A DNA stretch of 64,000 nt from JAFMJV01 sp963814315. GTDB taxonomy: Bacteria > Chloroflexota > Limnocylindria > Limnocylindrales > CSP1-4. This document shows, piece after piece, positions 26,643 to 35,435 of this stretch. The stretch is taken from contig CAWFCG010000003.1 in NCBI GenBank assembly GCA_963814315.1, positions 372,001 to 436,000 of the forward strand, read 5' to 3'. Both the position numbers and the translations under genes were made by a program. Within the stretch, counting starts at the first letter, position 1, and each line of letters opens with the position of its first letter. The notes below the pieces were generated by a model that saw only the letters and a program-made list of their open reading frames with translations, had not been told where the DNA came from and did not search any database.

Positions 26643-29630
26643 GTGCCCCAAGACCTCCTCGTCGTTCGTGGTGCCCGCGAGCACAACCTCAAGAACATCG
26701 ATCTGGAGTTGCCTCGTGACCGGCTGATCGTCATCACGGGGCTCTCCGGAAGCGGCAAATCCAGCCTCGCCTTCGACACCATCTACGCCGAGGGTCAGCG
26801 GCGCTACGTGGAATCGCTATCGGCCTATGCGCGCCAATTCCTGGGCCAGATGGAAAAGCCTGACGTCGACCAGATCGACGGTCTCAGCCCAGCCATCTCC
26901 ATCGACCAGAAGGGCGCCTCGCGCAACCCGCGATCGACTGTCGGGACGGTCACCGAGATCTACGACCACCTGCGCCTGCTGTTCGCCCGCGTGGGGCATC
27001 CGCACTGTCCCAATTGCGGCCGTGAGATCGCGCGCATGTCGGTGCAGCAGATCGCCGATCGCATCCGCAAGCTGCCCGCTGAGAGCCGCATCCTGGTCCT
27101 CGGGCCGCTCATCAAGGACCGCAAGACGGAAGGGGAGCGTGTCTTCGCCGCCGCCCGCCGGCAGGGCTTCGTGCGGGTCCGCGTGGACGGTGACCTGATG
27201 GACCTCGACGAGGCGCCCTCGCTGGACAAGTACAAACGCCATTCCATCGAGGTCGTGGTGGACCGGCTCATCGTGCGTCACCACGACGCCGAGGGCCGAC
27301 CGTTCGACGCCGACCATCCCGATCCCGATGCCGCGCGACTGGCTGATTCGGTCGAGACGGCCCTGCGATTGGGGGAGGGGGTCATGCTGGTGGCTCCGGC
27401 CGACCCGGGCGGCTTCGACGAGCAACGCTTCAGCGAGAAGTACAGCTGCGCCTACGACGGCACCACCATCGACGAGCTGGAGCCGCGCTCCTTCTCCTTC
27501 AACTCCCCGCACGGTGCCTGCCCCGACTGCACCGGCCTCGGCATCCGCCTGGAGTTCGCGGTCGATCGCATCATGCCCGATCGCTCCAAGTCCATCCCCG
27601 ATGGCGCGATGGCCCCGTGGCGCACGGTTCCCACCGAATTGTCGTGGCGCCTCAAGACGACCAAAGCCATCATGGATGCCCACGGCTGGGACTATCACGC
27701 ACCCGTCCAGGACCTGCCCGAGGACGCGCTCGAGTACCTGCTCCATGCCCGCAAGACCGAGAAGGTGGAGGTGCGCTACAAGCACGAGCGTGGCGAGAAC
27801 TCGTACCTGGCCACCTTCGAAGGCATCGTCAGCAATCTCGAGCGGCGCTATCGCGAGACGGAATCCGACTACATCCGGACCGAGCTCGAGAAGTACATGG
27901 TCGAACGGCCTTGTCCCACCTGCCTCGGCAGGCGACTCAAGCCTGAGGCCCTGGGCGTGACCATCGAGGAACGCAGCATCAGTGACATCTCCGCCATGTC
28001 GGTCGGGGACGCGCTCGCCTGGGTGGCGAGCCTGCCGGGCATCCTCAGCGAGCGCGAGATGGCCATCGCCCGCATGGTCAACAAGGAGATCGCCGCGCGG
28101 CTCGGCTTCCTCGCCGATGTCGGGCTCGAGTACCTGACCGTCGACCGCACCAGCTCCACGCTGTCAGGCGGTGAGGCGCAGCGCATCCGGCTGGCGACCC
28201 AGATCGGCTCCAGCCTGGTGGGTGTCCTCTACATCCTCGACGAGCCCACCATCGGGCTGCACCAGAAGGACAACGCCAAGCTCATCGCCACGCTGGTGCG
28301 GCTGCGGGACCTCGGCAATACCCTCATCGTGGTGGAGCACGATGAGGAGACCATCCGGGTGGCCGACTGGGTGGTGGATATCGGGCCTGCCGCCGGGGAG
28401 CACGGCGGTGAGGTCATCGCCAGCGGCCCGTTGAGCGAAGTCCTGAACGAGAAGCGCTCGGTGACCGGTGCGTTCCTGCGAGGCGAGCGCATGGTGCCGG
28501 TGCCGACGGAGCGCCGCGAAGGCAATGGCAAGGCGCTGCTGGTGCGCGGCGCTCGAGAGCACAACCTCAAGGACCTTGACGTGCGTTTCCCCTTGGGGAC
28601 GTTTACCGCCGTCACTGGCGTCTCCGGTTCGGGCAAGTCGACCCTGGTCACCGATGTCCTGTATGCGGCATTGGCTCGCACGGTCAGTGGCGCACGCGTC
28701 GAGCCCGGCGCACACGACGCGCTCGAAGGCACCGAGGCGGTCGACAAGATCGTGGACATCGACCAGAGCCCTATCGGTCGCACACCGCGGTCCAACCCTG
28801 CCACTTACACGGGCTTGTTCGGCCCCATCCGCGAACTCTTCGCCGGCGTGCCGGAAGCGCGCGTGCGTGGCTACGGCCCCGGTCGCTTCAGCTTCAACGT
28901 CAAAGGTGGCCGCTGCGAGAATTGCAAGGGAGACGGCATCCTGAAGATCGAGATGCAGTTCCTGCCCGATGTCTACGTACCCTGCGAGGTCTGCGGTGGC
29001 AAGCGCTACAACCGTGAGGCACTGGAGATCCACTATCGCGGGCACTCCATCGCGGAGGTCCTGGCGATGACCGTGGCGGAGGCGCTGGAGGTATTCAGCG
29101 CCGTGCCCAAGGTGCGGAACAAGCTGGCCACGCTGGTCGACGTGGGTCTTGGCTATATCCGACTGGGGCAGCCGGCCACGACCCTGTCGGGCGGAGAGGC
29201 ACAGCGGGTGAAGCTGGCGACCGAGCTTTCTCGACGTGCCACCGGCCGCACGGTCTACATCCTCGACGAGCCCACCACGGGATTGCACTTCGCCGATGTC
29301 GAGAAGCTGCTGCAAGTGCTCCACCGCTTGGTCGAGACCGGCAACTCTGTGATCGTCATCGAGCACAACCTCGATGTCATCAAGACCGCCGACTGGATCA
29401 TCGACCTGGGTCCGGAAGGCGGCGACCGCGGCGGACGCATCGTGGCCGAGGGCACGCCTGAGCAGGTCGCAGCCGTGTCTGCCTCGGCCACCGGCGAGTA
29501 TCTCGCGCATGTCCTGAAGGGTGAGCCGGTGGTGCCGCTGTCTGACATCGAGTTCCGCCCCGGTGGCGATGGGCGTACTCGTAGCAAGCGCGGGCGCCCG
29601 GGCATTCGGGCGCGGTCTGCTGCAAGATGA
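26643..29630 (+). CDS. uvrA: Excinuclease ABC subunit A
   Basis: 995 residues. Two ABC ATPase modules: Walker A GLSGSGKSSLAF near 31 and GVSGSGKSTLVT near 659; signatures LSGGEAQRIRLA near 506 and LSGGEAQRVKLA near 849. Zinc-binding cysteine pairs are present at CPNCG (about 121), CPDCTG (about 293), CPTCLG, and the C-terminal CENCKG...CEVCGG set (about 758). It scans DNA for bulky lesions and loads UvrB. The GTG start is set by family alignment (LLVVRGAREHNLKNIDLELP) and by the leaderless-type promoter. About 25 basic residues extend the C-terminus. Confidence 0.97.
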   Translation: MPQDLLVVRGAREHNLKNIDLELPRDRLIVITGLSGSGKSSLAFDTIYAEGQRRYVESLSAYARQFLGQMEKPDVDQIDGLSPAISIDQKGASRNPRSTVGTVTEIYDHLRLLFARVGHPHCPNCGREIARMSVQQIADRIRKLPAESRILVLGPLIKDRKTEGERVFAAARRQGFVRVRVDGDLMDLDEAPSLDKYKRHSIEVVVDRLIVRHHDAEGRPFDADHPDPDAARLADSVETALRLGEGVMLVAPADPGGFDEQRFSEKYSCAYDGTTIDELEPRSFSFNSPHGACPDCTGLGIRLEFAVDRIMPDRSKSIPDGAMAPWRTVPTELSWRLKTTKAIMDAHGWDYHAPVQDLPEDALEYLLHARKTEKVEVRYKHERGENSYLATFEGIVSNLERRYRETESDYIRTELEKYMVERPCPTCLGRRLKPEALGVTIEERSISDISAMSVGDALAWVASLPGILSEREMAIARMVNKEIAARLGFLADVGLEYLTVDRTSSTLSGGEAQRIRLATQIGSSLVGVLYILDEPTIGLHQKDNAKLIATLVRLRDLGNTLIVVEHDEETIRVADWVVDIGPAAGEHGGEVIASGPLSEVLNEKRSVTGAFLRGERMVPVPTERREGNGKALLVRGAREHNLKDLDVRFPLGTFTAVTGVSGSGKSTLVTDVLYAALARTVSGARVEPGAHDALEGTEAVDKIVDIDQSPIGRTPRSNPATYTGLFGPIRELFAGVPEARVRGYGPGRFSFNVKGGRCENCKGDGILKIEMQFLPDVYVPCEVCGGKRYNREALEIHYRGHSIAEVLAMTVAEALEVFSAVPKVRNKLATLVDVGLGYIRLGQPATTLSGGEAQRVKLATELSRRATGRTVYILDEPTTGLHFADVEKLLQVLHRLVETGNSVIVIEHNLDVIKTADWIIDLGPEGGDRGGRIVAEGTPEQVAAVSASATGEYLAHVLKGEPVVPLSDIEFRPGGDGRTRSKRGRPGIRARSAAR

Positions 29631-29770
29631 GCCAGGACTGAGGCGAACCGGGGTGTCCACATGAGCCGAGCGTCGAGATGAGCTGGGCGCCGGCATGGGT
29701 CTTGATCGCCGATGATGTCCACATCAGCCACACCGCCCAGGAGCTTGGTACGAAACCCGAGGAGAACGCC

Positions 29771-30205
29771 ATGAGTGAACGCATGATCCAGATCGAGCGC
29801 ACCGTGGATGCGCCACCCGAGCGGGTCTACCGTATGTGGTCGGACCCCGAGAGCGTTCGCTCGTGGCTGTCTTACGACGTGCAGGGCTCGCTACTACCGG
29901 GCGCCCGCTCGGTACTGGTCTTCCCCCGGTACCAGATCAAGATCAACGTCCTGCAGGCTGAGCCCAACACGCTGTTCCGGTTGCGTTGGTCGCATCTTGA
30001 GCCTGAGGGCGTGAGCACCGAGGTCACGGTCGGCATCCGGCAGAAGGGATACGGCTCGCAGGTGACGCTCACCGATGGTCCCTATGACATCAGTGTCGAG
30101 GCCGTGCTCGATGAATATGCGCGGGCTATCGAGATCTGGGCCGGTGCCCTGGCGCAGCTGCGCGCATACGTCGACTACTCGGTGGATCTGCGCAAGGACC
30201 GCTGA
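29771..30205 (+). CDS. SRPBCC/AHSA1-family protein
   Basis: 144 residues with the START-like fold pattern of AHSA1 proteins: IQIERTVDAPPERVYRMWSDPESVRSWL at the start, LRWSHLEPEG-type strands, and a long C-terminal helix (AIEIWAGALAQLRAYVDY). These proteins bind hydrophobic ligands or act as co-chaperone-like factors. ATG 29771 is preceded by GAGGAG. It lies downstream of uvrA on the same strand but 140 bases away. The ligand is unknown. Confidence 0.75.
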   Translation: MSERMIQIERTVDAPPERVYRMWSDPESVRSWLSYDVQGSLLPGARSVLVFPRYQIKINVLQAEPNTLFRLRWSHLEPEGVSTEVTVGIRQKGYGSQVTLTDGPYDISVEAVLDEYARAIEIWAGALAQLRAYVDYSVDLRKDR

Positions 30206-30208
30206 CGT

Positions 30209-30970
30209 TCAGGTGGCGGGGCCGCTCAGCCACGTCACGAGCTGCTGCCACATCGGTGCGTAGCCAGGCCAATCGACGAACGGCGGCGGGCACCAATGGG
30301 GACCGCAGTCGGAGGTGAAGGCGACGCTGCGACCGCTGCCGAAGCGGCCTGCGACGATGAGGGGATCGCGCCCGACAGCTACGACCACATCGGCCCCGGC
30401 CTTGGGCTGAACCCGGTTGTAGCCGAGCAGAATAGGCCATTCGCTGGGGAGCCCGGCCACGATGGCATGGTCGTGCTGACGCACGGCTGGTGCTATCCCC
30501 GCGGGGACCTCGACGCGATCGTCGGACGTCCCGATGGTCACCGGCAACGCCGCCTCGACCGGCGTGCCCGCCCAACGGGCGCGGCCCTCGATGCCCGCGA
30601 ACGTGAGATAGCCACCGATCATGGCCAGGCCGCCACCGCCGGAGACATAGTCGCGAATGGCCGCCAGTCGGTCCGGCCGGGGCACCGATCGCTCGAAGGT
30701 CTCCGGATGCAGGAGCAGGGTGTTGCTGCCGATGTCGCTGAGGATGACCGCTGCATATCCGGACAGGGCCTCGACGCGGTCAGGAAAGGCGCTGGCGGCG
30801 ATGTGATTGGGGAGATAGTCGACGCTGAAGCCGCCCGTTTCGAGCGCTTCTCGCAGCGGCCCCACGCCCTCGTTGTAGGAGGTCGTGGTGAAGGAGTCGA
30901 AGCCCTTCTGGTGGATGCTGTGAGTGACCCAGGATTCGCCGGCGATCAGGACCTTGCGTGGCGTGCTCAT
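30209..30970 (-). CDS. Glutamine amidotransferase-like protein
   Basis: 253 residues with an alpha/beta class I amidotransferase-like fold (KVLIAGESWVTHSIHQKGFDSF; YAAVILSDIGSNTLLLHP; DYVSGGGGLAMIGGYLTFAG; RFGSGRSVAFTSDCGPHW). It matches a family of uncharacterised cytoplasmic proteins related to ThuA/GATase1 folds. The usual nucleophile Cys at the elbow is replaced (MIGGYL), so amidotransferase activity is unlikely. ATG 30970 is chosen because TACCAT (30977-30982) ends six bases upstream. It lies just downstream of the helicase gene on the minus strand. Confidence 0.7.
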   Translation of the reverse strand: MSTPRKVLIAGESWVTHSIHQKGFDSFTTTSYNEGVGPLREALETGGFSVDYLPNHIAASAFPDRVEALSGYAAVILSDIGSNTLLLHPETFERSVPRPDRLAAIRDYVSGGGGLAMIGGYLTFAGIEGRARWAGTPVEAALPVTIGTSDDRVEVPAGIAPAVRQHDHAIVAGLPSEWPILLGYNRVQPKAGADVVVAVGRDPLIVAGRFGSGRSVAFTSDCGPHWCPPPFVDWPGYAPMWQQLVTWLSGPAT

Positions 30971-30976
30971 GACCCG

Positions 30977-30982
30977 ATGGTA
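30977..30982 (-). promoter_or_regulatory. -10 element, leaderless spacing
   Basis: TACCAT on the minus strand ends six bases before the ATG at 30970, inside the 17-base gap after the helicase stop. It would give this gene its own transcript in addition to read-through. Confidence 0.45.
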
Positions 30983-30987
30983 TCCGC

Positions 30988-32631
30988 TCACGAGAGTTCC
31001 ACGGGGTCGAACGCCTCAAGCACGAAGGTCGAGGGCGCCCCCGGATCGTAGACGATGGTCAACGTCTTGACGGCCCGGGTCCAGGCCACGTAGGCGAGGC
31101 GGCGTTCTTCCTCGAGCACTCGGGCCGGATCGGGAGCCTCCCGCAGGGCGCGTCCCGACGGGAAGGTGCCCTCATCGTGGCCGATACAGGCGACGTGGTC
31201 CCACTCCAGTCCCTTGGTGCCGTGGATGGTGGCGAGCGTGAGCGACGCTTCCGGGCTCGCCAGTCGCTCCCGTGCTGCCCGGCGTTCGTTCAGCGCGGCA
31301 CGAAGGGCGGCGAGGTCATCGACTCCGGCAGCCCAGCATAGGAGCGAGGCAGCCACGTTCGGTGGCAGCCGGGTCGCTTGCGTGGCCGCTCGCAGCGCCG
31401 GCAACAGTGGGCGGCCCGGGTCCGCTCGTGCGATCGCCGCGTCGATGCGCGCGTCATCGAGCAGCAGGCCATCCGTCTCAAGCCGATAGGGCTGGCCCAG
31501 CTCGAGCGCCAGTGCCGCGAACGGGAGCAGCTCACGATTGGTGCGCGCGAGCACGGCATGGCGCTCGCCGGAAGGCTCCTGGGCCCAGCTCCGCAGGAGC
31601 AGTCGGGCGCGTGCCACCTCGTCGCCCGGATCCGGCAGCAGCGTCACACTGCCCGCGGTGCGTGGCGAGGCCCGGATGGTCTTGGCGAAGCGCTCCTGGT
31701 TGTGTGCCACTAGCCTGGCCGCACGATGCACCACTTCCGGCGCGCAGCGGTGGTTCGTCTCCAGGTCCACGCGACGCAATCCAGGCAGGCGTGCGGCGAG
31801 GCCCAGCACGCGCCGCACATCGGCCAGGCGCCAGGCGTAGATGGTCTGGTCGTCGTCGCCGACCAGGAAGATGTCGCGCTGCTCACCTGCCAGCAGGAGC
31901 GCCAGGTCGAGCTGGGCGCGGTCGAGGTCCTGAGCCTCATCGACGAAGAGCACCGCGGCCCGCGTCTGCCAGCGCTCCAGCAGTGCACGATCGCGCACCA
32001 ATGTCGGCCCCACCAGCGCAACGAGGTCATCGAGATCGATCGCCCCGAGCTCTCGCAGCCTGGCCTGATAGGCAGCGAACATCCGCTGAACCTCCACCTC
32101 CTCGGGCCCCGGCTGCTCCGCTGACGGACGACGCTCTGGATCGAGCTTGAGCCGGGTGAACGCGTCGTCCAGCGAGCGCAGGTCGGTCGGCGCGAGCGGG
32201 CCACCAACGACCTGTTCCAGCACGCCTGCCCGCTCGACGATGTGGCTGACATCCACGCCAGCGTCGGCGAGGATCTCGCGGCCCAGGGCATGGAAGGTGC
32301 GCACCCGCACACTGCCCGCCCCGTGACCGAGCTCCATGAGCGCATCGTCCGCACGGGCTTGCAGCTCGTCAGCGGCTCGACGGTTGAAGGTGAGCGCGCA
32401 GACGGTAGCCGGGTCGGCGCCGGTGGCGACACGCCAGGCAAGGCGCGCCACCACGGTCGTCGTCTTGCCCGAACCGGCTGGCGCCACGCAGAGCACAGGC
32501 CCGGATGGCGAGGTGGCCGCGGTCCGCTGGTCCGGGGCCAGCCGCGCCAGGCGTTGCTGCAGTGCGAGGTTCGGAGGCGATGGTGGGGCAGCCGGTGCTG
32601 ACATGGCCCCAGCGTGAGCAGTCCTCATCAT
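30988..32631 (-). CDS. UvrD/PcrA-like superfamily 1 helicase (short form)
   Basis: About 547 residues. UvrD-helicase motifs are visible: Walker A CVAPAGSGKTTTVVARL, motif II FVDEAQDLDRAQ, motif III LVGDDDQTIYAWR, motif IV ETNHRCAPEVVHRA, motif V LATIHGTKGLEWDHV, and motif VI EERRLAYVAWTRA. It is well below the roughly 720 residues of UvrD/PcrA, so accessory subdomains are reduced. It could displace the UvrC-incised oligonucleotide, given the surrounding uvrA, uvrB and uvrC, but this is inferred. Starts at 32631, 32628 and 32604 are all possible; 32631 is weakly favoured by an upstream GATAAGT. Confidence 0.85.
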   Translation of the reverse strand: MMRTAHAGAMSAPAAPPSPPNLALQQRLARLAPDQRTAATSPSGPVLCVAPAGSGKTTTVVARLAWRVATGADPATVCALTFNRRAADELQARADDALMELGHGAGSVRVRTFHALGREILADAGVDVSHIVERAGVLEQVVGGPLAPTDLRSLDDAFTRLKLDPERRPSAEQPGPEEVEVQRMFAAYQARLRELGAIDLDDLVALVGPTLVRDRALLERWQTRAAVLFVDEAQDLDRAQLDLALLLAGEQRDIFLVGDDDQTIYAWRLADVRRVLGLAARLPGLRRVDLETNHRCAPEVVHRAARLVAHNQERFAKTIRASPRTAGSVTLLPDPGDEVARARLLLRSWAQEPSGERHAVLARTNRELLPFAALALELGQPYRLETDGLLLDDARIDAAIARADPGRPLLPALRAATQATRLPPNVAASLLCWAAGVDDLAALRAALNERRAARERLASPEASLTLATIHGTKGLEWDHVACIGHDEGTFPSGRALREAPDPARVLEEERRLAYVAWTRAVKTLTIVYDPGAPSTFVLEAFDPVELS

Positions 32632-32792
32632 CGCGCACTTATCCGCGCCTTCACCGGCGTCGAACACGGCGGGCGGTTGACCGGCCCCGGCATGACCGGC
32701 CCTCCCCGCAGCCATCCGAAAGTACTCGCCGCGTGACCATCAGACGGACCAGTTCGGTATCGGGGTGCGATGACACAGCTCCGATACAGACC

Positions 32793-32798
32793 TAGGCT
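32793..32798 (+). promoter_or_regulatory. -10 element, leaderless spacing
   Basis: TAGGCT ends six bases before the ATG at 32805. No Shine-Dalgarno sequence is present. Confidence 0.4.
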
Positions 32799-32804
32799 TG
32801 TCAC

Positions 32805-33470
32805 ATGCGCGATCGACGACACATCCCACTCCCAGCCCTGCTGATGCTGGTGGTCGTCTCGTTGGTGGTGACCCCGGTCGTCGCCATGGCATCGTCGGGT
32901 CTACCGGCCACCATCACCATGAAGCCTGCAGCGGCCGGCCCTGGCTCCACGGTCGAAGTCACCGGCATCGACTTCCCCGGCGACCAGCTCGTGGAGGTCC
33001 TGCTCTTCACCAGCGCGGGCAGCAGCGATCTGGCCGTGATCATGGCCTCCGACGAGGGCTACTTCCGCTCCTTCGTGACCCTGCCCTCTGACACTCCCGC
33101 CGGCCTGTGGGAGATGCGAGCGTCGGCGCTCGATGGCACGACGGCCAGCCATGCGTTCGATGCCGCATCCGCCCCCACGGTCGACGCCGCTGGCGCGGTG
33201 ACTCTGAGCGCGGAGGCGAGCCTGGCCGGCCGAAGCGGCAACTCGAGCACAGATATCATGGTGATGCTGGTGTTGGCGGTCCTGCTTGCCGCAGTCGGTG
33301 GCGCGGCCGCATATGCCTGGCGCGAGGTACATAGCGAAGGCAGGCAGCCCGGCATGGGTGCCGGCGATGATCCCATCTGGAGCTTCGCTGGCGGGTCCGT
33401 GATGACGAACGAGTCGGTCGTCATGGTCGAGGAGGACCCCGACCGGAGCGCGCCAAGTCAAGAAACCTGA
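32805..33470 (+). CDS. Exported, C-terminally anchored beta-sandwich protein
   Basis: 221 residues. A signal peptide (LPALLMLVVVSLVVTPVVAMA) is followed by an IPT/TIG-like beta-sandwich of about 85 residues (ITMKPAAAGPGSTVEVTGIDFP, then TLPSDTPAGLWEMRAS). A membrane helix at about 146-170 (IMVMLVLAVLLAAVGGAAAYAW) and a short acidic cytoplasmic tail end the protein. It would expose the domain outside the membrane. The function is unknown, and no partner gene is apparent. Confidence 0.7.
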   Translation: MRDRRHIPLPALLMLVVVSLVVTPVVAMASSGLPATITMKPAAAGPGSTVEVTGIDFPGDQLVEVLLFTSAGSSDLAVIMASDEGYFRSFVTLPSDTPAGLWEMRASALDGTTASHAFDAASAPTVDAAGAVTLSAEASLAGRSGNSSTDIMVMLVLAVLLAAVGGAAAYAWREVHSEGRQPGMGAGDDPIWSFAGGSVMTNESVVMVEEDPDRSAPSQET

Positions 33471-33489
33471 ACGGGTGGGGCTACCGCGA

Positions 33490-33495
33490 TAGCAT
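33490..33495 (+). promoter_or_regulatory. -10 element of uvrC, leaderless spacing
   Basis: TAGCAT ends six bases before ATG 33502. Unlike uvrA and uvrB, no SOS-box-like dyad is visible here. Confidence 0.5.
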
Positions 33496-33501
33496 CGTGG
33501 T

Positions 33502-35355
33502 ATGACCCCGTCCGCGCGCATCAAGGCCACCCTCAAGCATCTCCCGGACAAGCCGGGCGTGTACCTCATGAAGGACGCTGAGGGCCGGGTGCTCTACGTG
33601 GGCAAGGCCAAGAGCCTCCGCAGCCGCGTGCGGCAGTACTGGGGGACCGGTCGGTCGGCTGCGCCGCTGCGGATCGAGTCGTCGATCGAGCGGGTGGCCG
33701 ATGTCGAGGTCACGCTGACCGATACCGTCAGCGAGGCGCTGCTGCTGGAAGCCAACCTCATCAAACGCTACCAGCCACGCTTCAACGTCCGCCTCAAGGA
33801 TGACAAGTCGTACCCCTTCATCAAGATCACCCTGGCAGACGACTTTCCCCGCATCGAGCGCACGCGCAAGCTGCCCAACGATGGCAGCCGCTACTTCGGC
33901 CCCTACGCTTCGGCGAGCAGCGTGGACGAATCGATGAACCTTATCCGGCGCATCTTCCCGTTTCGCACCTGCACCATCGCTATCAGGGAAGGGGCGCGCG
34001 CGCTCGACCGACCCTGCCTGCTGTATCACATCAAGCGCTGCCAGGGACCGTGCATCGAGGCGATCAGCAAGGCTGAGTACGCGGCCGACATCGAACAGGT
34101 GACGCTCTTCCTCGAAGGGCACCAGGAACAGGTCAGCGCCGCCCTGTATGCGGACATGGAAGCTGCCGCCGATGGGCTCGAGTTCGAACGCGCGGCTGCG
34201 CTGCGCGACAAGATCCGCGCCATCGAGCGCACCATGGAGAGCCAGAAGATGGCCGGCTTCGCCAAGCGCCGGTTGGATGTGCTGGGCTTTGCCCGCTCAG
34301 GCAAGGAGGCTGCTGTCCAGCTCTTTGCCATCCGCGACGGCAAGACACTCAACCGTGACATCTTCCTGCTGGAGAACGTCGCCGACGTCCCCGACGAGGA
34401 GGCGCTGGCGTCGTTCGTCAAGCAGTACTACGCCCGCGCCGGCTCCATCCCACCGCGGGTCCTGGTGCCCTTCGACCTGCCTGAGACGGCCGAGCTGACC
34501 GAGTTCCTGGCCAGTCGGGCCGATCGCCGGGTGGCTATCACGGTGCCCCGAAGGGGAGAGGGCCGCAAGCTCATGGCTCTCGCTGCTCGGAATGCCGCGG
34601 AGACGCTGGAACGCGAGCAGGTCCGCTGGCTCGCCGACCAGGGCAAGACCGAGCGCGCCCTCGACGAGCTTGCCGATGCCCTGGGGCTGGCGGCACCACC
34701 GGCGCGTATCGAGTGCTACGACATCAGCACTATCCAAGGCACCAACACGGTGGGCAGCATGGTGGTCTTCGAGGATGGCCAGCCTCGCAGTGGCGCATAC
34801 CGCCGCTTCCGCATCAAGGGGGTCAGCGGACAGGACGACTTCGCCAGCCACCAGGAAGTGCTGCGGCGTCGGTTCCGGCGCGCACTCGACAGCGGGGAGG
34901 GCAGCGCCGAACAGCTGCGCTGGCGCCTGCCCGACCTGGTCATCATCGATGGCGGCAAGGGCCAGGTCAGTGCTGCCCGTGAAATGCTTGACGAACTCGG
35001 TCTTCATGACCTGCCCATGGCTGGACTGGCCAAGCAGCGGGAGGAGCTGTTCCTGCCCGGCCACTCCGAGCCCATCGTGCTGCCGGCGACGTCGAGCGCG
35101 CTGTACCTGTTGCAGCGACTACGCGATGAGGCGCACCGTTTCGCCATCACCTATCATCGTCAGCTGCGCGCCAAAGCGGCCACCCGTTCGGCGCTCGACG
35201 ACCTGGCCGGAGTGGGTCCGGCGCGCAAGCGGGCGCTGCTTCGCGTCTTCGGCTCTAGTCGCGGACTGCGGAACGCGACGGTCGACGAGATGGCGGCGGT
35301 GCCCGGTATCGGCGCTGCGATGGCGTCGCGAATCCGCGCGCATCTCGACGGCTAA
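33502..35355 (+). CDS. uvrC: Excinuclease ABC subunit C
   Basis: 617 residues. An N-terminal GIY-YIG nuclease (KPGVYLMKDAEGRVLYVGKAKSLRSR) is followed by a Cys-containing linker (CLLYHIKRCQGPC), a UVR motif (about 215-245), the RNase H-like second nuclease (ECYDISTIQGTNTVGSMVVF; DLVIIDGGKGQ), and a helix-hairpin-helix pair at the C-terminus (GVGPARKRALLRVFG; VPGIGAAMASRI). It makes both incisions around a lesion. With uvrA and uvrB it completes the excinuclease within this window. Confidence 0.97.
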   Translation: MTPSARIKATLKHLPDKPGVYLMKDAEGRVLYVGKAKSLRSRVRQYWGTGRSAAPLRIESSIERVADVEVTLTDTVSEALLLEANLIKRYQPRFNVRLKDDKSYPFIKITLADDFPRIERTRKLPNDGSRYFGPYASASSVDESMNLIRRIFPFRTCTIAIREGARALDRPCLLYHIKRCQGPCIEAISKAEYAADIEQVTLFLEGHQEQVSAALYADMEAAADGLEFERAAALRDKIRAIERTMESQKMAGFAKRRLDVLGFARSGKEAAVQLFAIRDGKTLNRDIFLLENVADVPDEEALASFVKQYYARAGSIPPRVLVPFDLPETAELTEFLASRADRRVAITVPRRGEGRKLMALAARNAAETLEREQVRWLADQGKTERALDELADALGLAAPPARIECYDISTIQGTNTVGSMVVFEDGQPRSGAYRRFRIKGVSGQDDFASHQEVLRRRFRRALDSGEGSAEQLRWRLPDLVIIDGGKGQVSAAREMLDELGLHDLPMAGLAKQREELFLPGHSEPIVLPATSSALYLLQRLRDEAHRFAITYHRQLRAKAATRSALDDLAGVGPARKRALLRVFGSSRGLRNATVDEMAAVPGIGAAMASRIRAHLDG

Positions 35356-35421
35356 CATCGCTGACGGCATCTCGATCGGTCGCTTCAACCTGCTCGCACG
35401 GCGCGCTGTCCGTCTCTCTGC

Positions 35422-35427
35422 TACTGT
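35422..35427 (+). promoter_or_regulatory. -10 element of the secDF operon, leaderless spacing
   Basis: TACTGT ends eight bases before the secD ATG at 35436. Confidence 0.4.
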
Positions 35428-35435
35428 CCCGAGCG

